From: Bacillus sp. V3-13
GTDB lineage: Bacteria > Bacillota > Bacilli > Bacillales > Cytobacillaceae
Direction of reading: 5' to 3'
DNA: 64,000 bases
Assembly: GCF_002860165.1 (NCBI RefSeq)
Contig: NZ_PGUZ01000002.1
Coordinates: forward strand, 1 to 64,000
This document shows, piece after piece, positions 17,088 to 25,817 of the stretch; position 1 is the stretch's first letter; every line of letters begins with the position of its first letter. The translations under genes and the position numbers were made by a program. The notes beneath the pieces are model-generated. The model saw only the letters and a list, made by a program, of their open reading frames with translations, searched no databases and was not told where the DNA came from.

Positions 17088-18164
17088 ATGGGATTTTTCA
17101 AAAAAACACTATTCATATTCCCGCTTTTATGCGTTGGGATGATTGCGGGGTGCTCTCTAATTGTGGAAGACAATATAGTCGAGGAAATCGCACCTGTGAC
17201 CTTTTTATCGATGACGAAGGGAGAGCAAGGAAAACTGAAGTTCAGTACATTGGTGCCGCCTGTAACCAAAGAAGAGAAGCACCTGTTATCTCTTGAAATC
17301 GATTTATTGAAACAAGGAAGAAAAAATTTTAATTCAAGATATTATCGTGAATTAAAGCTTGGCCAGCTGCGCGCGTTATTTTTCAGCCAGGAACTGGCCG
17401 AACAGGAAGTCCTGCCTATTATCAATACGATCCTTGCTGACCCGGATGTGTCACCGCGCCTGTATTTAGTGATTGTTAAAGGCAATTTTGATGAGTATTT
17501 AAAAAGTCAGATAAAAAAGCAGAAGGACCTTGATTATCTTCTTTATCGAATGTTAAAAAGATATGAAAGAGATAATCAAGGCGAATTCACGATTGTAAAT
17601 GTTCATCAATTTTTGAAGGAAGCCAGCTCTCCGTTTGTTGATCCGGTGCTGCCGGTCTTTAAGGCAGACAAAAAAGATTTAAAATATGAGGGAACCGGTT
17701 TTTTCCGGAATGACAAATTGGCTGGAATGGCTACATCAGAGGAAGAAGAGATTTTTCAACTGCTCGATGAAGATCGCTATATAAATGATCTGCCGATCTT
17801 ACCTTTATCCGTTTCATTAGGGCACGTGCGCTCCCAAATTGATGTCCAATTCAGTAAAGATCATTCTTCAATGGATCTTATCGTTGATTTAAGGGGGAGA
17901 ATAGATGAATATCGCGGCAGAAAAAACATACATAACGATTCCGATTTTAAAGAGCTAAACCGCGAGATTGAAAAATACCTCGAGAAAAACACAAAGGAAT
18001 TAATAAAAAAAATGCAAGCGCTAAAGGTGGATCCTCTTGGAGTAGGAACCTATTTATTGAAACCGTTCGACAAGCCAATGCCGGAAAAGGAATGGCTGGA
18101 TCGTTGGGAAAAGATGAATATTGACGTACGTTACCATCTTTATATTGAACCCTTGACGATATAA
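17088..18164 (+). CDS. Spore germinant receptor lipoprotein subunit C
   Basis: 358-residue Ger(x)C lipoprotein. Signal peptide with lipobox MIAGC at about residues 18-22. Typical C-terminal region DPLGVGTYL and an extended helical part. Start ATG 17088 lies 2 bp after the B-subunit stop; a longer open frame from 16914 overlaps that gene and lacks a signal peptide. Completes a tricistronic ger operon. Confidence 0.92.
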   Translation: MGFFKKTLFIFPLLCVGMIAGCSLIVEDNIVEEIAPVTFLSMTKGEQGKLKFSTLVPPVTKEEKHLLSLEIDLLKQGRKNFNSRYYRELKLGQLRALFFSQELAEQEVLPIINTILADPDVSPRLYLVIVKGNFDEYLKSQIKKQKDLDYLLYRMLKRYERDNQGEFTIVNVHQFLKEASSPFVDPVLPVFKADKKDLKYEGTGFFRNDKLAGMATSEEEEIFQLLDEDRYINDLPILPLSVSLGHVRSQIDVQFSKDHSSMDLIVDLRGRIDEYRGRKNIHNDSDFKELNREIEKYLEKNTKELIKKMQALKVDPLGVGTYLLKPFDKPMPEKEWLDRWEKMNIDVRYHLYIEPLTI

Positions 18165-18199
18165 GCTCATATAATTGCTTGTCATGAGCTGTTAAAGTA

Positions 18200-18238
18200 A
18201 AAGTACCAATAACCGCTGTTGGTGGCTATTGGTACTTT
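18200..18238 (-). terminator. Bidirectional terminator, ger operon / HAD gene
   Basis: AAAGTACCAATA / TATTGGTACTTT inverted repeat. On the minus strand it is followed by TTTTACTTT, so it fits best as the end of the HAD gene; it also lies just past the ger operon. Confidence 0.7.
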
Positions 18239-18256
18239 GGAGTAAAATCCAACAAC

Positions 18257-19021
18257 CTAGGAAATGAAAGCTTTATCGAGGTTAAAAACCTTTCGCAACG
18301 CTACGTCAACACCATGGTTGTCGTTATCTCCGGTTACCCAATCAGCGCTCTCTTTCACACAGTCGGGGGAATTTTCCATCGCAATCCCGACACCGGCTGC
18401 TGCCAGCATTTCGATGTCATTTGTTCCATTGCCTATTGCGACAACCTCATTCGCAGCAATTCCCAATCGATTAATCAACGGAACAATCCCCGTCCATTTC
18501 GATCCTTGCGGAAAAACCTCCAAACGATCTCCTTCGTCAAAGCTGGCGGCCCCGTCTATTTCCTTTTGAAAAGCAGCACGCTGAACGGGATCTGTATAAA
18601 GAACCAACCGGTGGGCATCGTGATTTGTATCCGCGATACCGGCGATCTCCGATTCAGGCAGCATATATTCTATTCCAAGCGGGGCATGATTCGAGCGGGA
18701 GGAACGATAACTAAAATGAATATAAACACCGTTTAAATCGTTTGTTTTCCTGCACAAATCATATGCCAGCCGGGCAGGAATTTTCACATCGTGAATGACA
18801 TCGTTCCCGGAAACGACGTATCCGCCGTTGTACACTACATACATCGAGATGCCCAATCTTTCACCATGAATGATTGCACCATCCAGAGATCTGCCTGTCG
18901 CCAGGGCAACTAAAACGCCTCTTTGCTGAAGCTCCTGAATAGTTTTGATCAGATTTATATCCAGTTGATCTTTAGAATTTAAGATCGTTCCGTCAATATC
19001 CAGAAAAACAATCCGGTACAT
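18257..19021 (-). CDS. Cof-type HAD-IIB sugar-phosphate phosphatase
   Basis: 254 residues with HAD motif I FLDIDGT (residues about 5-11), motif II ALATGRS, motif III lysine region and motif IV GNGTNDIEML; the large cap between motifs II and III places it in the Cof/YkrA subfamily that dephosphorylates sugar phosphates. Ribosome site GGGGGGA. Divergent from the yhf cluster, with an operator candidate (19088-19105) in the shared intergenic region, so it may belong to the same regulon. Confidence 0.88.
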   Translation of the reverse strand: MYRIVFLDIDGTILNSKDQLDINLIKTIQELQQRGVLVALATGRSLDGAIIHGERLGISMYVVYNGGYVVSGNDVIHDVKIPARLAYDLCRKTNDLNGVYIHFSYRSSRSNHAPLGIEYMLPESEIAGIADTNHDAHRLVLYTDPVQRAAFQKEIDGAASFDEGDRLEVFPQGSKWTGIVPLINRLGIAANEVVAIGNGTNDIEMLAAAGVGIAMENSPDCVKESADWVTGDNDNHGVDVALRKVFNLDKAFIS

Positions 19022-19087
19022 AAAAAATCCCCCCTTTATCGAATTTTATTTTTATATGATTCATCAACACATATAATAATATATCAT

Positions 19088-19105
19088 TGTACAAATTTTT
19101 GTACA
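19088..19105. promoter_or_regulatory. Operator candidate 1, TGTACA-N6-TGTACA
   Basis: Two perfect TGTACA half-sites separated by AATTTT. It lies between the divergent HAD gene and yhfZ, about 60-80 bp upstream of the expected yhfZ transcription start. Confidence 0.6.
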
Positions 19106-19131
19106 TAGAAAATATTTTTGAAAAAAAGATA

Positions 19132-19160
19132 TTGAAACCGTTTTCCGCATGTGTTATGCT
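19132..19160 (+). promoter_or_regulatory. Sigma-A-like promoter of yhfZ
   Basis: TTGAAA, 17-bp spacer, TATGCT. Expected start near 19167, directly before operator candidate 2. Confidence 0.55.
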
Positions 19161-19171
19161 AACAGCAAGAA

Positions 19172-19189
19172 AATACAAAAAAATGTACA
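19172..19189. promoter_or_regulatory. Operator candidate 2
   Basis: AATACA-N6-TGTACA: one half matches 4 of 6, the other perfectly. It overlaps the expected start of the yhfZ transcript, a position suited to repression. Confidence 0.5.
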
Positions 19190-19211
19190 TTCCTTAAAAA
19201 TGGTGATACGT

Positions 19212-20132
19212 ATGAGGGAAAACCTCTATTCAAAAAAAGGCCTTATATTACAAAAGATAGCCGAACAATTGTTGTTTATTGAAATCGATCAGCGCTTGCC
19301 AAAGGTTGGTGATTTCGCCGAGAAATATCAGGTCGGCCGCGGTACAATCCAGTCTGCTTTAAAAAAATTGGAAGAAGAAAACTGTATACGCCTTGAACCG
19401 AGAGGCCATCTCGGTACATTTTTAAGAGCAAAGAATCTACCCAATTTATTGCTGTATGCCGGGGCAAACCAAATAACAGGAGTTATGCCGCTTCCTTATT
19501 CCAAAAAGTATGAGGGGCTGGCAACCGGTCTTACGTCAGAGTTCGAGAACTTGGGTCTCTCTCTTAATATAGCGTTCATGAGAGGGTCTGAAATTCGGCT
19601 CGATGGAGTAAGAAAAGAAAGATACGATTTTGCCCTTGTTTCTAAGTTTGCGGCTTTAGAGGAATTAAAAAAAGATAAAAATCTTAAAATTGCTTTGCAA
19701 TTTGGTATGAAAACTTATGTTTCAGAACATGGTGTTGTTTTTGCCGATGCAGATAAAAGACAGCTTTCCAATGGAATGAAGGTCGGGATCGACAGCTTTT
19801 CGGCAGACCAACGAATATTAACACAGGCAGAAGTAAACGGGTTGGAAGTAGATTATCTGGAACTTAACTATATGCATTTGCTTCAACATTTGAAAGCAAA
19901 TACGATTGACGCCATGATTTGGAATGTCGATGAAATTGACCCGGCTTCATTTCATATTCAACCGCTGTCTTCGCCACTTGCGATTCAATATGAGAAGCAA
20001 ATGAATGAAGCGGTTTGTGTGATTAAGAAAGATAATCGGAAAATGGATTACATCATTAATATGCTTTCCAAAGATAAAATAGTGGAGATCCAGGCGGATG
20101 TAGTCAAAGGGAATCTTATTCCCAAGTATTAA
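19212..20132 (+). CDS. yhfZ: YhfZ-type GntR-like transcription regulator
   Basis: 306 residues. N-terminal winged helix-turn-helix (about 12-75: PKVGDFAEKYQVGRGTIQSA) followed by a periplasmic-binding-protein-like effector domain (YEGLATGLTSEF, RYDFALVSKFAALEEL, VGIDSFSADQRIL). This combination is the E. coli YhfZ architecture. ATG 19212 has only a weak ribosome site (TGGTGAT); an upstream in-frame codon at 19149 lies before the expected transcript start. Probably senses a small metabolite and controls the downstream yhf genes through the TGTACA sites. Role inferred from position and domains. Confidence 0.85.
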   Translation: MRENLYSKKGLILQKIAEQLLFIEIDQRLPKVGDFAEKYQVGRGTIQSALKKLEEENCIRLEPRGHLGTFLRAKNLPNLLLYAGANQITGVMPLPYSKKYEGLATGLTSEFENLGLSLNIAFMRGSEIRLDGVRKERYDFALVSKFAALEELKKDKNLKIALQFGMKTYVSEHGVVFADADKRQLSNGMKVGIDSFSADQRILTQAEVNGLEVDYLELNYMHLLQHLKANTIDAMIWNVDEIDPASFHIQPLSSPLAIQYEKQMNEAVCVIKKDNRKMDYIINMLSKDKIVEIQADVVKGNLIPKY

Positions 20133-20147
20133 TTTTTTTAAATTGAA

Positions 20148-20165
20148 TGTACAAAAAAATGTATT
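20148..20165. promoter_or_regulatory. Operator candidate 3
   Basis: TGTACA-N6-TGTATT, same layout as the two sites before yhfZ (half-sites 6/6 and 4/6). It lies between yhfZ and the structural genes, so those genes may have their own regulated promoter. Confidence 0.55.
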
Positions 20166-20171
20166 TTGGGG

Positions 20172-20243
20172 GTGATTATCTTTAATAAAAATGATCCGGC
20201 GCTTTCATTGTTAATTTACTATATGGCAGATCATACTAATTAA
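20172..20243 (+). other. Possible 23-codon leader reading frame
   Basis: GTG with GGGG immediately upstream, 23 codons (FNKNDPALSLLIYYMADHTN at the end), stopping one base before the yhfY ribosome site. Placed just after operator 3. It may be a leader peptide or chance. Confidence 0.3.
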
Positions 20244-20258
20244 AAAGGAGGCAGCAGA

Positions 20259-20621
20259 ATGGATGCCAGTTTAAAAGAAAGAATTGATTTATTGCATAAC
20301 ACAAACCAAATAAACGATGATATCTTTCATCGCTTACCGGATATTTTTGAGAAAGTCGAAAAATTCCTTGATGTGAAGCTTACCGAGGAAAACGCGGGGT
20401 CATTTGCCAGCCATATCTCTGTAGCTTTACAAAGAATATCCGAAAAGAAAGCGGTAACAGAGATAGCTGCTGAGCTGGAAACTGTTATTGAGAAGAATCC
20501 AGATTTTTACCAGTATGCCAAGCAACTATTGTCTGAAAATAGTGGAGATGTTGACATCAATGCTGAAGCAGCATTTATCACTTTATATTTTTGTTTATTA
20601 ACAGGAAGGGAGAATGAATAA
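20259..20621 (+). CDS. yhfY: Stand-alone PRD-domain protein YhfY
   Basis: 120 residues forming one PTS-regulation domain (PRD), with the conserved histidine region FASHISVALQRI near residue 50. PRDs normally sit in antiterminators or activators and are phosphorylated by PTS components; here it stands alone, as in E. coli yhfY. Excellent ribosome site AAGGAGG. Stop overlaps the yhfU start (ATAATG). Confidence 0.82.
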   Translation: MDASLKERIDLLHNTNQINDDIFHRLPDIFEKVEKFLDVKLTEENAGSFASHISVALQRISEKKAVTEIAAELETVIEKNPDFYQYAKQLLSENSGDVDINAEAAFITLYFCLLTGRENE

Positions 20622-20992
20622 TGTTAAGAATAGTGGTTGGAGGGCTTAAAAAAGATGTGACTGAAAGAGCTGCGAAGGCAGCTGGAGGAGACAAGGTTCA
20701 AGTAACCGTTACTTCGGATTTTGAAGGAGCTAAAAAATTAAAAGCCGGGGATGCAGATTATTATTTAGGTGCATGTAACAGCGGCGGAGGAGCAGCTCTT
20801 TCGGTTGCAATAGGTATATTAGGTTATGCAAATTGCTCGACTGTTGCAAAAGCAGGCGGGAAACCTAATGCCGAGGCAATTGACAAATTGGTTAATGAAG
20901 GAAAAGTTGCCTTTGGAATGGCTGTTGAAAGTATTGAAGAAGCTGTACCTCTTATTATAAAAAGCTTGCTTAAAAAGCATGGTCTTGAGTAG
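20621..20992 (+). CDS. yhfU: DUF2620 glycine-rich protein YhfU
   Basis: 123 residues, starts LRIVVGGLKKDVTERAAKAA and contains the glycine-rich block GACNSGGGAALSVAIGILGY. Matches the DUF2620/YhfU family; cytosolic, function unknown. Always next to the membrane protein YhfT, so it may be its cytoplasmic partner (inference). Start overlaps the yhfY stop. Confidence 0.85.
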   Translation: MLRIVVGGLKKDVTERAAKAAGGDKVQVTVTSDFEGAKKLKAGDADYYLGACNSGGGAALSVAIGILGYANCSTVAKAGGKPNAEAIDKLVNEGKVAFGMAVESIEEAVPLIIKSLLKKHGLE

Positions 20993-21003
20993 GAGGAACG
21001 CGA

Positions 21004-22506
21004 ATGGATATCTTTCAAAATACTTCATTTCTTGAAATAGCCGTAATCGTGCTGCTTACTGCTTTGACTGCTTTAGCTTCACACTGGGGGAAAGCGGTAT
21101 TCCATGATGGAATACGCCCAATTTTACCTGAATTTTTGGAAGGCAGAATGAAGCGTCCCGAACTCGCTTCAATCTCCTTTGGTTTAAGCATCGGATTTAT
21201 CGTCTCTGTTGGACTGTCCTTTGCTGTCTCCTTTGAATTGTTAAATCCGTGGCTGCTTTTCCTGCCAACTGATATTTTAGGTGTTATGGCGACCAGATGG
21301 TGGATAGCAGCAGGCCTCGGCGGTATTTGGGGTTTCATTGCTTTATTTGGGCTTACTGGTGTACAAGCGGTATTTAATTTATTGCCTGTCGATTTACTTG
21401 GCGCCTTGGGGGAATTGTCAACACCGGTGCTTGTAGCCTTCACCGCATTCCCGATCATTGCGATTTTATACCAATTCGGATGGGTTAGAGCACTTATTTC
21501 CGGTATTTTCGTGTTAATCGTCCGTCAGCTTCTTCCACTTGTCGGCGGGGTTTTTACCGATAAAGCAGAAGCGAATGTAGAACAAGCCAGCCAATTGGCG
21601 AATGTGACGTTTCCAAAAGATGCTGATTTTGCAGCGAAAATAAATGTGCTGCAAGAAGCGGGAGGAGATAATCCGCAGATACAGGAATTAATCTCCCAAG
21701 CTAGCAATAATTTTTCGTTAGGTACAACCATCGGTGGCTTTACGATGCAGATCGCCGTTTTGATGCTGGTTGGGATGATTCTATTAGTCAGCTTTGCGAT
21801 TATAAAAGATATGAAAAACAAAGGGGAAGTAAGTGTTGACTCCGATGAGGAGAACATTTTTGACGCCCGCACAAAACGAATTTATAAAGGTATCCCTATT
21901 TTAGCAGGAATTGGTGCCCTGTTAGCGGTGGCAGCCAATTTAGGCTTGATGACGGGTTCCGAGGTTTCCGGCCCGATCCTTCAACAGGCATGGGATGCGA
22001 CAGGAAAAGAGCAAAGCGATCTTTTACAAAGTGCTGCTATTGCTGATATTATCCGGGGGATCAGCTTCATTCCGTTAATTGTGACAACCGCACTCGCTAC
22101 CGGTGTTTATGGAGTCGTCGGACTAACTTTTGTTTTCCCGATTGGTTACTTATTGCCAAATCCAATTCTGGCAGCGATCGTCGGAGCTGTTTGGATTTGC
22201 CTGGAAATTGTCGCTCTTCGCGGAATCGGGCGTTTTCTGCAGCGCTTCCCGTCATTGCGGGAATCATCCGACAATATCCGTTCATCAATGAATTCCATGA
22301 TCGAGCTGGCACTGTTCATCGGCGGAGCCTTTGCGGCCATGAAGATGGCACCGGATGCTATTGGTTTATCACTGACTATTTATATTCTTTTATATGCTGC
22401 AAACGAAGGTCTTGGACGTCCGATTATGAAGCTTGCTGCCGGACCGGTAGCAATTATTTTAACGGGAATCGTTCTTAACTTGTTATATTTCCTTCAATTA
22501 ATTTAA
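21004..22506 (+). CDS. yhfT: YhfT-family multi-pass membrane protein
   Basis: 500 residues with about eleven to twelve hydrophobic segments and one cytoplasmic or external loop around 190-235 (KDADFAAKINVLQEAGGDN). Family of E. coli YhfT, presumed transporter of the unknown substrate of the yhf pathway. Strong ribosome site GTAGGAGG. The only membrane protein of the cluster. Confidence 0.87.
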   Translation: MDIFQNTSFLEIAVIVLLTALTALASHWGKAVFHDGIRPILPEFLEGRMKRPELASISFGLSIGFIVSVGLSFAVSFELLNPWLLFLPTDILGVMATRWWIAAGLGGIWGFIALFGLTGVQAVFNLLPVDLLGALGELSTPVLVAFTAFPIIAILYQFGWVRALISGIFVLIVRQLLPLVGGVFTDKAEANVEQASQLANVTFPKDADFAAKINVLQEAGGDNPQIQELISQASNNFSLGTTIGGFTMQIAVLMLVGMILLVSFAIIKDMKNKGEVSVDSDEENIFDARTKRIYKGIPILAGIGALLAVAANLGLMTGSEVSGPILQQAWDATGKEQSDLLQSAAIADIIRGISFIPLIVTTALATGVYGVVGLTFVFPIGYLLPNPILAAIVGAVWICLEIVALRGIGRFLQRFPSLRESSDNIRSSMNSMIELALFIGGAFAAMKMAPDAIGLSLTIYILLYAANEGLGRPIMKLAAGPVAIILTGIVLNLLYFLQLI

Positions 22507-22564
22507 ATACAGAGATAGGTAGGGGCCCCGTGTGACCTACCTTTCATGTTAGGAGAGATTTTAC

Positions 22565-23482
22565 ATGAAAATCCAAACCGTCACTGGGCCGGTAGATCCT
22601 CAAGCGATTCAGAAAACGATGATTCATGAACATCTTGTTTTTGATCTTTCAGTGGTGAGGCAAGAAAAAGATCGTGATTCGAAGCTGGAAGATTCTCCGG
22701 AACTGGATCTTGAAATGAAACTGTTAGTCGACTCAGGCTGCAATACGATCGTGGAAGTTTCCAATATAGGAATGGGGAGAGATGCTAAAGCTTTAAGTGA
22801 AATAGCTCACAAACATCATTTAAACGTGATTGCTTCTACTGGCTTCTATAAGGAATCCGTGTACCCATCCTTTGTGTTTGAAAAAACAAAAGAAGAACTG
22901 GCAGACATCATGATTCGTGAAGTTACGGAAGGAATGGATGACACAACAATCAAAGCCGGGTTAATTGCTGAAATCGGCAGCAGCTATCAGGAGATTACAA
23001 AAACGGAAGAAAAAGTTTTTCAAGCTTCGATTTTGGCACATAAAACAACAGGTGCCCCGATTAGTACGCATTGTGAAATCGGGACGATGGGAAAAGGTCA
23101 GCTGGACATATTCGAAAAACATCATGTTGACATGAGCCGTGTATCGTTTGGGCATCAGGATTTAAACGAAGATGTCGAAGAACAACTGCTGCTGTTAAAA
23201 AGCGGCGCATATATCCAATTTGACACGATCGGCAAAAACAGTTACCGAAAAGATTCAGATAAGGTCGATAACCTGCTCGTATTGCTCGGGCGTGGATACG
23301 AAGATCAATTGATGCTTTCGTGTGACATTACAAGAAAATCTCATTTAAAAGGCTATGGCGGTTATGGCTATAACCATCTGTTTGAAAATTTCATCCCGGC
23401 TCTTATCGAAAAGGGAGTTACAAACGAAATTCTTGATAAAATGCTTGTTCACAATCCAAGAAAGTTTCTGGCATTTTTGTAG
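22565..23482 (+). CDS. php: Phosphotriesterase homology protein
   Basis: 305-residue amidohydrolase-superfamily TIM barrel. HEHLVFD near residue 21 gives the HxH metal motif, later THCEIGTMG and FGHQDLN supply the two further histidines, and LSCDITRKSHL the catalytic aspartate. Homologous to E. coli PHP, which is encoded in the yhf operon and whose natural substrate is unsettled; related enzymes are lactonases or phosphodiesterases. Confidence 0.88.
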   Translation: MKIQTVTGPVDPQAIQKTMIHEHLVFDLSVVRQEKDRDSKLEDSPELDLEMKLLVDSGCNTIVEVSNIGMGRDAKALSEIAHKHHLNVIASTGFYKESVYPSFVFEKTKEELADIMIREVTEGMDDTTIKAGLIAEIGSSYQEITKTEEKVFQASILAHKTTGAPISTHCEIGTMGKGQLDIFEKHHVDMSRVSFGHQDLNEDVEEQLLLLKSGAYIQFDTIGKNSYRKDSDKVDNLLVLLGRGYEDQLMLSCDITRKSHLKGYGGYGYNHLFENFIPALIEKGVTNEILDKMLVHNPRKFLAFL

Positions 23483-23536
23483 ATCCTCAGGTTCATGAAC
23501 AAATAAATTGTCCACGATAAGAAAGAAGGCCAGGCA

Positions 23537-24643
23537 ATGTATGAACAATCAGTTTTGAGAGATATGACTTTTGCAGAAGCCAGGGAGCTTCAATTCCGGT
23601 TAATGGATGAAGTGACACAGGAATTCAAGAATAACGAGTTCTTTCATATTGGAGATGTTGGCCTTCATCCGCAATATAAACGGCCGTTAATGACGGCGCG
23701 GGTTGAAAGTGTACTTGCTAAAACATTTCAGGCAGAAGCGTGTGCCCTGGTTCGCGGCAGCGGCACAGGCGCGATTCGGGTCATTCTCAGTGCATTACTT
23801 GAAGCAGGGGATCAATGTATCGTCCACAGTGCCCCAATGTATACAACCACGAAAGAAACATTTCGCTTAATGGGTTTAAAGCAAAACCGTGTTGACTTTA
23901 ATGATCAGTCAGCTCTTACCGAGGCTTTAAACGATGATAAAGAATCGAAGCTGTTTTATGTACAGCATTCACGCCAGCAGCCGACTGACGAGTATGACTT
24001 GCAAGAGGTGATCGCACTTGTAAAAGAAAAGCGGCCTGACTTACCGATTGTAGTGGATGACAATTATTGTGCGATGAAGATAAAAGAAATCGGTACCCAG
24101 CTTGGCGCTGATTTTTCAACCTTTTCCGGATTTAAGCTTTTAGGTCCGGAGGGGATTGGGATTATTTTAGGCAGGAAAGATGTAATTGAACGAATACACG
24201 AGCGGAATTATTCAGGCGGGGGACAGGTCCAGGGCTTTGAAGCCCATGAGCTCCTGCGCAGCCTGGTTTTTGCTCCGGTCATGATCGCCATTCAAACCGA
24301 GCAGGTAGACGAATTATGCCGCTCTCTAAATAATGGGGTAATAAAAGGTATAAAAGAAGCTTACATTACAAACTCACAATCGAAGAATGTGATTGTTGAA
24401 TTCGAACAACCGATTGCAGCAGAAGTGATCGAACTCGCCTCCAAATATGGGGCAGCGACCTATCCGGTTGGGGCAGAGTCACGCTATGAATTAATTCCGA
24501 TGATTTATCGGGTATCCGGAAGTTTCGTTGAAAGCAGACCTGAATTAAAGCAGCATGGGACGCGAATCAACCCTATGAAATCTTCTGCAAATACTGTCAT
24601 TAGAATTTTACAAAATGTAATGGAAGAACTATCAAGGGGGTAA
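23537..24643 (+). CDS. yhfS: PLP-dependent aminotransferase-like enzyme YhfS
   Basis: 368 residues, fold-type I PLP enzyme. SGTGAIRVIL binds the cofactor phosphate, VVDDNYCAMK carries the aspartate that contacts the pyridine nitrogen, and FSGFKLLGPEGIG the Schiff-base lysine. Same family as E. coli YhfS, of unknown reaction (class V/beta-eliminating-like). RBS AAGAAAGGCC region is moderate. Followed after 7 bp by yhfX, another PLP enzyme. Confidence 0.87.
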   Translation: MYEQSVLRDMTFAEARELQFRLMDEVTQEFKNNEFFHIGDVGLHPQYKRPLMTARVESVLAKTFQAEACALVRGSGTGAIRVILSALLEAGDQCIVHSAPMYTTTKETFRLMGLKQNRVDFNDQSALTEALNDDKESKLFYVQHSRQQPTDEYDLQEVIALVKEKRPDLPIVVDDNYCAMKIKEIGTQLGADFSTFSGFKLLGPEGIGIILGRKDVIERIHERNYSGGGQVQGFEAHELLRSLVFAPVMIAIQTEQVDELCRSLNNGVIKGIKEAYITNSQSKNVIVEFEQPIAAEVIELASKYGAATYPVGAESRYELIPMIYRVSGSFVESRPELKQHGTRINPMKSSANTVIRILQNVMEELSRG

Positions 24644-24650
24644 CAAGCCC

Positions 24651-25814
24651 ATGTTTTTGGAAATGACGCTTAAACGAAATGAAGGGCTGATAAGGTCTGC
24701 TGTTAAACTGCATCAGGAGGGAATCATCCCGGCGAATACGTATGTGATCGACCTGGATGCGCTTGAGCATAACGTAAAAAAGCTTAGTTTAACAGCAAGT
24801 GAACATGGCCTGAATTTATATTATATGACGAAACAAATCGGCAGAAGCGCTTTTGCCGGCCAGGTGATTGAAAAAAATGGAATTGACCGGGCTGTAGCAG
24901 TTGATATTGATGAAGCGTTTGAATTAAAGAAGGGCAATTGCCGGATCGGGAATATTGGCCATATTGTCCAGCCGAGCAAATCGCAGTGGCCTGAAGTCCT
25001 GATGAAGCTAAAACCGGAAGTTGTCACGCTCTTTTCCGTTGAAAGGGCCAAACAATTATCAGAGCCTGCAATTAAATTAGGCAAGGTCCAGGATGTCATT
25101 CTCCGCGTGATTAAACCGGAAGACATGGTATACCCCGGACAATTTGGCGGATTTATATTGGACCAGTTGGAAGGCGATCTTGATGAATTGCTGAAACTGA
25201 AAGGAATTCGCGTGATTGGGATCACCAGCTTTCCTGTCTTGCAGTTGAATGAAGAAAAAAATGATTTCACTTTTACGTCCAATATTGAAACGATTGTGAA
25301 GGCCCGTGAAGTATTGGAAAACAAAGGCATCGCCGTTACGCATGTCAATGCTCCGAGTGCAACGAGCTGCCATACGATCCCGATGCTAAAGCGTTACGGT
25401 GTAACGCATGGCGAACCGGGACATGCCTTAACAGGAACGACGCCATTGCATGCATACAGAGACGATTTGCAGGAAATCCCGGGTATTGTCTATGCATCGG
25501 AAATTTCCCATATGGATGATGAGCACGCCTATACAATTGCGGGAGGATTCTATGCCCGCTCTAATATGGAGGGCGCATTATACGGCAGCAATGGCTCGGA
25601 TATTGTCATCCAGCGAACAAAGGTCGATTGTGTATCACCTGTAAACATTGATTACTATGGCTGCCTGGAGCGGAAAAATAATATGAACGTCGGGGATTCC
25701 GTCATTCAATCGTTTCGGACGCAAATATTTGTGACAAGAGCGCATGTTGCTTATGTCAGGAACGTGAATTCAACAAATCCCGAGCTCGCTTTTTTCCAAA
25801 GAAGGGGGATATAA
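24651..25814 (+). CDS. yhfX: PLP-dependent alanine-racemase-like protein YhfX
   Basis: 387 residues, fold-type III PLP barrel. TYVIDLDALEHNVKKL and LYYMTKQIGRSAFAG (cofactor lysine in TKQ) match the alanine-racemase N-terminal domain. Homologue of E. coli YhfX; substrate unknown. Likely makes or uses an unusual amino acid or amino sugar together with YhfS. ATG 24651 sits 10 bases after AAGGGGG. Confidence 0.87.
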   Translation: MFLEMTLKRNEGLIRSAVKLHQEGIIPANTYVIDLDALEHNVKKLSLTASEHGLNLYYMTKQIGRSAFAGQVIEKNGIDRAVAVDIDEAFELKKGNCRIGNIGHIVQPSKSQWPEVLMKLKPEVVTLFSVERAKQLSEPAIKLGKVQDVILRVIKPEDMVYPGQFGGFILDQLEGDLDELLKLKGIRVIGITSFPVLQLNEEKNDFTFTSNIETIVKAREVLENKGIAVTHVNAPSATSCHTIPMLKRYGVTHGEPGHALTGTTPLHAYRDDLQEIPGIVYASEISHMDDEHAYTIAGGFYARSNMEGALYGSNGSDIVIQRTKVDCVSPVNIDYYGCLERKNNMNVGDSVIQSFRTQIFVTRAHVAYVRNVNSTNPELAFFQRRGI

Positions 25815-25817
25815 GGA

